Below the pieces are notes generated by a model. It was not told the origin of the DNA and ran no database searches. It saw only the letters and a program-made list of their open reading frames with translations. A program made the position numbers and the translations under genes. Below, piece after piece: positions 14,276-19,885 of a stretch of 19,885 nt of DNA. Origin of the DNA: Proteobacteria bacterium SG_bin4 (lineage in GTDB: Bacteria > Pseudomonadota > Gammaproteobacteria > Burkholderiales > Nitrosomonadaceae); the NCBI GenBank assembly GCA_002083395.1, contig LWDH01000007.1, positions 1 through 19,885 of the forward strand, read 5' to 3'. How positions within the stretch are numbered: the first letter of the stretch is position 1; each line of letters begins with the position of its first letter.

Positions 14276-15427
14276 TTATATCCCTTTAACGATCCATTGA
14301 TCGTCATGCCAGACCAATTGCCGGTCGCAAATCTGCGATTCATTCGGCTGTCCTGGTAACTCGACGATGACAATTTCACCTGATTGTCGCAATTGTGCAA
14401 TTTTGTTTTCAAGCGTTGGATTTTTCAGCGGATACGGTGCGCGGATGGCTTTCGGGTAGATTGCCGGTTTTACCAATCTCGCCAATTCCCTGAGATCCAT
14501 GCTAAATCCAGTCGCGGGACGCGCCCGGCCAAAAGCTTTACCGATCTCATCATATCGCCCTCCCAAGGCAATTGCATTCGAGCAACCTGGCGCATACGCG
14601 GCAAAGACCATCCCGGTATGATAGTGATAACCGCGCAGATCTGCCAAATCGAACGCAATCGTATCAACAAATGCACGCAACTCTGCTGCGACCGTCGATA
14701 ATTCATTAAGCGCCGATCTGACTTCGGGATAATCTGGCAAGCAGTTGAACGCATTTGCTAATACCTTTTCATCCCCATACAATTCGGGTAGTAACAATAA
14801 CGCCTCACGGGTATGCCCCGGCAGTTGCCCGCACAATTCACTCAAAGTCGTGATATCTTTTGCCTGCAATACGTTGTAAAGCTCGGATTCGAGCTGTTGC
14901 GAGATGCCCGCCCCTTTGATGATGCTGCGAAAAACCGCGACATGGCCAAGATCCAAATGAATCTGGTTGACACCCGCGACTGACAAACACTGTAGCATCA
15001 ACCGCTGTACTTCCAGATCGCTTTCGAGACCGGCATGACCATATAATTCCGCGCCAATTTGCAGCGGCTCACGTGTTTTGGTGATAGCGGAAGGCACTGT
15101 ATGCAACACGCTATTGACATAGCATAGTCGAGTGACGCCTTCGCAATTCAATAAGTGCGCATCTATTCGTGCAACTTGCGGCGTCATGTCAGCACGTAAC
15201 CCCATCATCCGGCCGCTCAATTGGTCGATGACTTTGAACATGCGCAAATCCATATCGCTGCCGCTGCCGGTCAACAATGATTCAATGTATTCCAGCATCG
15301 GAGGAGTCACTTGCTGATAACCATGCACCTTTAGCAAATCAATGATCTGCCGACGCATGCTTTCGATTTGCAACGCTTCTACGGGCAATATATCTTCGAC
15401 ATATTCCGGAAGTAACCAATTACGCAT
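14276..15427 (-). CDS. hisZ: ATP phosphoribosyltransferase regulatory subunit HisZ
   Basis: HisZ is a catalytically inactive relative of histidyl-tRNA synthetase that binds the short form of HisG and makes the first histidine-pathway enzyme active and histidine-sensitive. The 383 residues show the class II synthetase-like core: LRADMTPQVARIDA (77-90), TREPLQIGAELYG (118-130) and GGRYDEIGKAF followed by TGFSMDL. The anticodon-binding domain of HisS is missing and the length is right for HisZ rather than HisS. The gene lies between the DUF2065 gene (44 bases before it) and purA, the usual betaproteobacterial order. It predicts a short HisG elsewhere in the genome. Confidence 0.95.
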   Translation of the reverse strand: MRNWLLPEYVEDILPVEALQIESMRRQIIDLLKVHGYQQVTPPMLEYIESLLTGSGSDMDLRMFKVIDQLSGRMMGLRADMTPQVARIDAHLLNCEGVTRLCYVNSVLHTVPSAITKTREPLQIGAELYGHAGLESDLEVQRLMLQCLSVAGVNQIHLDLGHVAVFRSIIKGAGISQQLESELYNVLQAKDITTLSELCGQLPGHTREALLLLPELYGDEKVLANAFNCLPDYPEVRSALNELSTVAAELRAFVDTIAFDLADLRGYHYHTGMVFAAYAPGCSNAIALGGRYDEIGKAFGRARPATGFSMDLRELARLVKPAIYPKAIRAPYPLKNPTLENKIAQLRQSGEIVIVELPGQPNESQICDRQLVWHDDQWIVKGI

Positions 15428-15471
15428 ATATTAAAAATTGTTAGCTATCAAAGTTAGAATCGAACAACCAT

Positions 15472-15657
15472 TCAACTGAAGATAAGAAGCAACATTACGC
15501 CGACCATCATGGAAGTCAAACCGATAAACCGTATCTGATTGTCGCTGGTTTCGATCAATCTTTTGAAAGCTTCCCGCCATGCTTGCGGCGACAAAAATGG
15601 CAGCATCCCTTCGATGATTAACATCAACGCTATCGCGTTCAAAAAATTTTCCCACAT
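15472..15657 (-). CDS. DUF2065 small inner-membrane protein (YjeT-like)
   Basis: The product has 61 residues and two predicted membrane helices (about 5-23 and 43-60) joined by a polar stretch, SPQAWREAFKRLIETSDNQI. This matches the DUF2065/YjeT family, which sits next to hflC in many proteobacteria. The function is unknown, and a link to HflKC is suggested only by gene order. GAGG lies 11 bases before the start. It is separated from hflC by 270 bases that hold a terminator-like hairpin, so it may have its own promoter. Confidence 0.85.
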   Translation of the reverse strand: MWENFLNAIALMLIIEGMLPFLSPQAWREAFKRLIETSDNQIRFIGLTSMMVGVMLLLIFS

Positions 15658-15927
15658 CTAAACGATAACCTCATGCGCTATTAACGCTTCCACGTTGATT
15701 TAACCAATCGTGCACTACAAAAATTAAGAGGTTCTGTGTAATCGAGTGCAAAAAACTACGATTTCCAGAACCTCTTCATAATCTATCAAAATCACAGACC
15801 CAAAACTCATCAAGTAACCATAGTGCCGTATATCCGAACCTAATCTGCTTAATATCAGAAGCGAAAGAATATCAATCCATTATGCTGGGAATTAAACACG
15901 ATCATCACTCGATGTGATCACTGTCAA
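15658..15927. other. Spacer between hflC and the DUF2065 gene
   Basis: Apart from the hairpin at 15719-15776, this 270-base stretch shows no gene. A weaker inverted repeat, GATCA ... TGATC, lies just after the hflC stop. No convincing promoter for the downstream DUF2065-hisZ-purA group was found, although one would be expected if the hairpin terminates. Confidence 0.4.
15719..15776 (-). terminator. Terminator-like hairpin downstream of hflC
   Basis: AAGAGGTTCTG (15726-15736) and CAGAACCTCTT (15766-15776) form a perfect 11-bp stem. An inner AATCG/CGATT pair continues the palindrome. On the reverse strand the stem is followed by AATTTTTG, as in a rho-independent terminator. The 29-base loop is longer than usual. 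Such a palindrome could also be the trace of a short mobile element. Confidence 0.5.
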
Positions 15928-16803
15928 CTATTTATTGATCGAGGGATTCTTCAAATATTTAAAGAATTCGGAAGTCGGTTCAAGAACCATCATATCTCCC
16001 TTGTTCTTAAACGATTGCTTGTATGCATCGATACTGCGCCAGAATGCGTAAAACTCGGGGTCTTTCTGAAAAGCCGCAGCATAGGTTGCAGCTGCTTGAC
16101 TATCGCCATCACCCATGGTTTTTTGCGCTTCACGATATGCTTCCGCCAGAATAATCTCGCGTTGCTTATCGGCATCTGCGCGAATTTTCTCTGATTCGGC
16201 AGCACCGGTTGAACGCAGTTCGTTCGCCACCCGTTTACGTTCTGCTTCCATACGTCTGAATACCGATTCGCTGACCTCTTGCGGCAAATCTACACGCTTC
16301 AGACGCACATCCACAACTTCGACACCAATAGAGCGGGCATCATTGTCAGCTTTTTGGCGCATGATTTCCATGATAACGTCGCGCTCACCGGATACCACGT
16401 CATGCACGGTTCGGTTACCGAATTCGTCCCGCAGACTTGCATTAATCGTTTGAGCCAGCCGGGTTTGCGCCAATCCTTCATCACCGCGCACACTGATATA
16501 ATATTGTTTTACATCAACGATACGCCATTTCACAAAAAGATCCACTAGCACGTTTTTCTTCTCTGAAGTAATAAAGCGTTCAGGCTCTTCAGTATCCATC
16601 GTCAATATGCGCTTCTCGAAATAACGCACGTTTTGGGCAATCGGGATTTTAAAATACAAACCAGGCTCGGTTTTTACATCAATTACTTCCCCCAGTTGAA
16701 ACAGGATAGCTTGCTGCCGCTCATCCACAATGTAAATAGCCGAGCTTCCAAAAAAGAAAACGGCAACAAGAATACCTGTCAGTACGGATGTTATGCTTTT
16801 CAT
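15928..16803 (-). CDS. hflC: HflC, SPFH-domain membrane protein regulating FtsH
   Basis: HflC pairs with HflK in a large periplasm-facing complex that holds and modulates the FtsH protease in the inner membrane. The 291 residues begin with one membrane helix (about 5-25). An SPFH/prohibitin domain follows (YIVDERQQAILFQLGEV, GLYFKIP, FEKRILTMDTEEPERF), then a long Glu/Arg/Ala-rich coiled coil (about 190-245) and the FYAFWRSIDAYK segment typical of HflC. The ATG directly abuts the hflK stop, so translation is probably coupled. A hairpin with a T-rich run follows the gene. Confidence 0.95.
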   Translation of the reverse strand: MKSITSVLTGILVAVFFFGSSAIYIVDERQQAILFQLGEVIDVKTEPGLYFKIPIAQNVRYFEKRILTMDTEEPERFITSEKKNVLVDLFVKWRIVDVKQYYISVRGDEGLAQTRLAQTINASLRDEFGNRTVHDVVSGERDVIMEIMRQKADNDARSIGVEVVDVRLKRVDLPQEVSESVFRRMEAERKRVANELRSTGAAESEKIRADADKQREIILAEAYREAQKTMGDGDSQAAATYAAAFQKDPEFYAFWRSIDAYKQSFKNKGDMMVLEPTSEFFKYLKNPSINK

Positions 16804-17988
16804 CTATCTTATCTCCCGTTCGCGGCTACGAAACGATTCGCGTGCGCGCAGGCTGCTGTCAGGCGCCGCTTCTTGAATCATGGGTTGCACCGTCACCGGC
16901 GCAACCGGCTGAGAGCCGCTGATATTGATTAACTTATCCAATGGTAAGTACAACAGATTGTTACCATTCTTTTGATCAACAACAATCTTGCTGGTATTGG
17001 AAAGCACTTGTTGCATCATATCCAGATACAACCGTTCTCGCGTCACTTTAGGTGCTTTACTGTACTCCGTAAGAATCTGCTCAAAACGACTGGCGTCACC
17101 CTCTGCGCTTACAATCACACGTTGTTTATAACCTTCGGATTCCTGGATTAACCGCGCCGCATTACCGACCGCTCTTGGAATAACATCATTTGCATACGCC
17201 TGGCCTTCATTCTTTTGACGTTCTCTATCTTGACCGGCCTTCACGGCATCATCAAATGCAGCTTGCACCTGTTCCGGCGGCTGCGCATTTTGCATTGTTA
17301 CTCTACTGATCGAAATACCGATCTCATAGCGATCCAGAATTTTTTGCATTAATTGGGTTGCGTTAGCCGCCACCTGTTCGCGGCCTTCGTATAGAACATA
17401 GTCCATTTTGCTTTTACCAATGACTTGTCTAATTGCGGTTTCAGCCGCTTGCAACACGGCCTCATCAGGATTCCTGTTCTTAAACAGGAAATTTTCAGGA
17501 TTATTTAAAATATATTGAACTGCGAATTGAATATCGATGATATTTTCATCGTCGGTTAGCATCAACGATTCTCGCAGGACTTTACTTCTAACATTATTGC
17601 GGTAACCAATTTCAACGGTTCGCACTTGACTGACATTGACTATCTCCACCTTCTCAACCGGATAAGGCATGTGCCAACGCAAACCGGCCGGTGTCGTATC
17701 AACATATTGCCCAAATCTTAAGACCACCCCCCGATGACCCTCATCGACGATGTAAAACCCGCTGGCCAACCATACGACAACCAACAGACCCAGGATTAGA
17801 GCGATACTTCCACCACTTTGGGGCTTAGGGCCCGAAGCGCGAGAGCCCTCGTCTCCGCCACTGCCACCGCCTTTCTTCTGTCCAAATATATTATTAATTT
17901 TTTTATTGACGTTACGCAGCACATCATCTAAATCCGGTGGTCCAGAATCACCTTTATTTTTCCCCCATTGAGGATCATTTAATCCCAT
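16804..17988 (-). CDS. hflK: HflK, SPFH-domain membrane protein regulating FtsH
   Basis: HflK is the partner of HflC around FtsH. The 394 residues start with a cytoplasmic Gly-rich segment (PQWGKNKGDSGPPDLDDVLR, then GGGSGGDEG), followed by one membrane helix (61-80) and the SPFH domain starting VDEGHRGVVLRFG. A coiled-coil region and YSKAPKVTRERLYLDMMQQV follow, and the tail is long and polar. AGGAAAG precedes the ATG at good spacing. It begins 21 bases after hflX and abuts hflC. Confidence 0.95.
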   Translation of the reverse strand: MGLNDPQWGKNKGDSGPPDLDDVLRNVNKKINNIFGQKKGGGSGGDEGSRASGPKPQSGGSIALILGLLVVVWLASGFYIVDEGHRGVVLRFGQYVDTTPAGLRWHMPYPVEKVEIVNVSQVRTVEIGYRNNVRSKVLRESLMLTDDENIIDIQFAVQYILNNPENFLFKNRNPDEAVLQAAETAIRQVIGKSKMDYVLYEGREQVAANATQLMQKILDRYEIGISISRVTMQNAQPPEQVQAAFDDAVKAGQDRERQKNEGQAYANDVIPRAVGNAARLIQESEGYKQRVIVSAEGDASRFEQILTEYSKAPKVTRERLYLDMMQQVLSNTSKIVVDQKNGNNLLYLPLDKLINISGSQPVAPVTVQPMIQEAAPDSSLRARESFRSREREIR

Positions 17989-18009
17989 AATCTTTCCTAT
18001 TTTGTTCGT

Positions 18010-19206
18010 TCAAAAAAGTTCTCGTACCTTAGTACAACCTCCAAGTTCATCCCCGATTTTATTATTTACTACTTTTTCATTAAATTTTTTGGAGTTTTCT
18101 ACGATTGCTTCTAATAGTGCTTGCCTTACAAACTCAATACCCTCGCCAGTTCTTGCGCTTAAACGAATGCGCGATATTCTATCATATTCATCGCGCACGA
18201 AACTTTTACTGCAATTCGTATCATCAACACAGTCAATTTTGTTAAATACTAAAATTTGTGGAATCGTATCAGCTCCGATTTCTTTTAATATCTTGTTTAC
18301 TTCATCTATTTGCTCATCCTTATTAGGACTGCTGGCATCAATTACATGAAGCAGAATATCGGCTTGTACAGTTTCTTCTAACGTTGCACGAAATGCTGCA
18401 ACCAGTGTATGCGGTAGTTCACGAATAAATCCGACAGTATCGGATATGACGACTGTGCCCTCTTCAGACAAAAAAACTTTCCGTGTTGTCGTATCAAGCG
18501 TAGCGAAAAGCTGATCAGCCGCATAGGATTGCGCATGCGTTAGTTTATTGAATAATGTTGATTTCCCCGCATTGGTATATCCAACGATTGATACCGATAT
18601 CACCTTAGAACGCTGCCTTGATCGCCGTTGAACACTCCGTTGGCGTTGCAGGTCCGCAAGTTTTTCCTTAAGTAACTTAACTCGTTTCTTAATTAACCGC
18701 CGATCTGTTTCTAACTGAGTTTCACCTGGGCCACGCAGACCAATACCACCTTTCTGCCTCTCCAAGTGCGTCCAACCTCGTACAAGGCGGGTAGCAAGAT
18801 GTTCCAGCTGCGCCAGTTCAACTTGCAGCTTCCCTTCGTGGCTTTTCGCGCGCTGGGAAAAAATATCCAAAATCAGGCTAGTGCGATCAATTACATTGCA
18901 ATTCAGCCGCATAGATAAATTGCGTTGCTGCGCGGGCGACAAATCATGATTGAAGATTATTAACGCAGCTTTGGTTTGCAGCAGGCGCTGCGCAATCTCA
19001 TCAACCTTTCCGCTGCCGATAAAGGTCGTCGGATCAGGGCGACTACGTTTCCCTTCAACAATAGCCAACACTTGGAGCTGATCACTGATCGCCAGTTGAA
19101 CTAGCTCCTGCAAACTTTCTTTATGGGTGGCATTTCCAAAATCTATTCCGACAAGTATAGCCGCATTAGCGGCTATCGCCTGATTCTTACCCGACTCAGA
19201 TAACAT
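18010..19206 (-). CDS. hflX: Ribosome-associated GTPase HflX
   Basis: HflX binds the 50S subunit and helps split stalled ribosomes under stress. The 398 residues contain the N-terminal nucleotide-binding region (GKVDEI, near 67-72), the conserved RGPGETQLETDRR block (about 158-170), the P-loop GYTNAGKST (209-217), G3 DTVG (256-259) and NKID. The ATG at 19206 shares one base with the hfq stop (TGATG), which implies translational coupling; a TTG directly before it would add one residue. The C-terminal extension after the G domain is short, ending in VRELF. Confidence 0.95.
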   Translation of the reverse strand: MLSESGKNQAIAANAAILVGIDFGNATHKESLQELVQLAISDQLQVLAIVEGKRSRPDPTTFIGSGKVDEIAQRLLQTKAALIIFNHDLSPAQQRNLSMRLNCNVIDRTSLILDIFSQRAKSHEGKLQVELAQLEHLATRLVRGWTHLERQKGGIGLRGPGETQLETDRRLIKKRVKLLKEKLADLQRQRSVQRRSRQRSKVISVSIVGYTNAGKSTLFNKLTHAQSYAADQLFATLDTTTRKVFLSEEGTVVISDTVGFIRELPHTLVAAFRATLEETVQADILLHVIDASSPNKDEQIDEVNKILKEIGADTIPQILVFNKIDCVDDTNCSKSFVRDEYDRISRIRLSARTGEGIEFVRQALLEAIVENSKKFNEKVVNNKIGDELGGCTKVRELF

Positions 19207-19451
19207 CAAGTATCGCGTGATTCCATAGTTTCAATGGGAATTGAAACGGCTCGCGCAGGTACAACTGTTGAGATTGCATGTTTGTATACCATCTGTGTAA
19301 CTGAGTTTTTTAACAGCACCACATATTGATCAAACGAATCAATTTGTCCTTGTAGTTTAATACCATTCACTAAATAGATTGACACCGGAATATGTTCTTT
19401 CCGTAAAACATTGAGAAATGGATCTTGTAGTAACTGCCCCTTGTTACCCAT
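19206..19451 (-). CDS. hfq: RNA chaperone Hfq
   Basis: Hfq forms a hexameric ring that pairs small RNAs with mRNAs. The 81 residues hold Sm1 (DPFLNVLRKEHIPVSIYLVN, then GIKLQGQIDSFDQYVVLLKN) and Sm2 (QMVYKHAISTVVPAR), including the Q8-type and YKH RNA-contact residues. The C-terminal tail is short (about 13 residues), as in many betaproteobacteria. AGAGGGAG stands just before the ATG. It is the first gene of the hfq-hflX-hflKC operon; der, which often precedes hfq in this group, is not present upstream here. Confidence 0.98.
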   Translation of the reverse strand: MGNKGQLLQDPFLNVLRKEHIPVSIYLVNGIKLQGQIDSFDQYVVLLKNSVTQMVYKHAISTVVPARAVSIPIETMESRDT

Positions 19452-19526
19452 TGGTAACTCCCTCTTCTAATTATTGGTTATCGGATAAGTGACTCTACTT
19501 CATTTTTGGATGTAAATCTACAACAG

Positions 19527-19555
19527 ATTATACTCATATCTGCAAATTTCGTCAT
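19527..19555 (-). promoter_or_regulatory. Sigma70-type promoter for hfq
   Basis: On the reverse strand ATGACG (19555-19550, four of six -35 bases) and a perfect TATAAT (19532-19527) are 17 bases apart. Transcription would start near 19520, giving a leader of about 70 bases before hfq. Confidence 0.6.
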
Positions 19556-19559
19556 AGTC

Positions 19560-19688
19560 TGCCGATTTTTTAGCCGGCCATGACCTCATCGGCATTACGG
19601 AAATGACACCCAGATCCGCATGAACCTGGATGCCAATTTTAACTCTCAGCCAATACTTATTCTCATGGTTCGAGTATTGATTTTGAAC
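19560..19688. other. Spacer between hfq promoter and the decayed peroxidase gene
   Basis: No gene is visible. Two 7-bp inverted repeats occur: TGCCGAT/ATCGGCA (19560-19566 and 19588-19594) and CAATACT/AGTATTG (19651-19657 and 19673-19679). The second lies just downstream of the decayed gene and might once have been its terminator. Both are weak. Confidence 0.3.
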
Positions 19689-19885
19689 TCAGAACGGTAC
19701 CGGTTTCGGGGTATTGTTATTGGAAGGCGGCAGAATCGGCAACTTGATATCCGGTTGCTCTCCCGTTAATGTTTTCAAGAAAGCTACGATGCTGTCTATT
19801 TCTTTTGGGTCTTAGGAAGTTAAAGCGGGTTTAGGCGTAATCATTTAAGAACTGCAAGGTAGAGATTATCACGACGATGATTAAA
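19689..19885 (-). pseudogene. Decayed cytochrome-c peroxidase-like gene, 3' end
   Basis: Reading the reverse strand from the right edge to TGA 19691-19689 gives a C-terminal tail: KEIDSIVAFLKTLTGEQPD, then KLPILPPSNNNTPKPVPF. EID-IVAFLKTLTGE followed by a Pro-rich end is typical of di-haem cytochrome-c peroxidase/MauG-like proteins of ammonia oxidisers. Two in-frame TAA codons (19814-19812 and 19847-19845) interrupt it, and the peptide before the second (RRDNLYLAVLK) continues only in a shifted frame. The gene is therefore broken at its 3' end; the haem-bearing part lies outside the window. Confidence 0.6.

Noticed and set aside
15431..15655. 74-codon reverse frame overlapping the DUF2065 gene
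   Set aside because: The other frame (15472-15657) gives the two-helix DUF2065 protein; this one has no coherent features.
15726..15776. IS6-family terminal repeat (GGTTCTG start)
   Set aside because: Only the first seven bases match remembered IS6-type ends, there is no transposase, and the arms face each other within 51 bp.

Overview
The window looks like a chromosome segment of a betaproteobacterium, most likely an ammonia oxidiser of the Nitrosomonas group. This is inferred from moderate GC content, the conserved order hfq-hflX-hflK-hflC-DUF2065-hisZ-purA, the use of HisZ (which implies a short HisG), and two haem-protein loci. No rRNA, tRNA, CRISPR array or intact insertion sequence was seen.

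Left part (1-5560). The left edge holds the tail of an unidentified gene and a short ORF resembling the C-terminal tail of an AbrB/VapB-type antitoxin. A formate-tetrahydrofolate ligase gene (fhs) follows. Convergent to it is a 1015-codon gene that is the most unusual item here. Its product has an N-terminal leader like that of DUF4157-type proteins linked to extracellular contractile injection systems (eCIS), two separate GH-x(n)-N nuclease-like signatures, and a C-terminal tract of about 280 residues of Tyr/Gly/Asp-rich repeats. No injection-system structural gene is in the window. The roughly 400 bp upstream of it hold decayed short reading frames and then a phoB promoter with a good Pho box.

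Middle part (5561-12930). phoB is followed by kup (K+ uptake). Then come a reverse-strand gene for a one-haem outer-membrane cytochrome-porin of Cyc2-like layout and, divergent from it, a serralysin-like M10 metalloprotease without a signal peptide (type I secretion expected). After these lie a Cys-rich putative lipoprotein, a small periplasmic coiled-coil protein and a GNAT acetyltransferase.

Right part (12931-19885). A reverse-strand housekeeping cluster reads, in transcription order, hfq, hflX, hflK, hflC, a DUF2065 protein, hisZ and purA, possibly continuing into the GNAT gene. hfq has a clear sigma70-type promoter. hfq-hflX overlap by one base, hflK-hflC abut, and a strong hairpin followed by a T-rich run separates hflC from the DUF2065 gene. 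At the right edge is the 3' end of a decayed cytochrome-c peroxidase-like gene with in-frame stops.

Functionally the window joins RNA regulation and membrane-protein quality control (Hfq, HflX, HflKC), purine and histidine synthesis (PurA, HisZ, Fhs-derived formyl groups), phosphate and potassium homeostasis (PhoB, Kup) and an accessory set of secreted or surface proteins (nuclease-like toxin candidate, cytochrome-porin, metalloprotease, Cys-rich lipoprotein).
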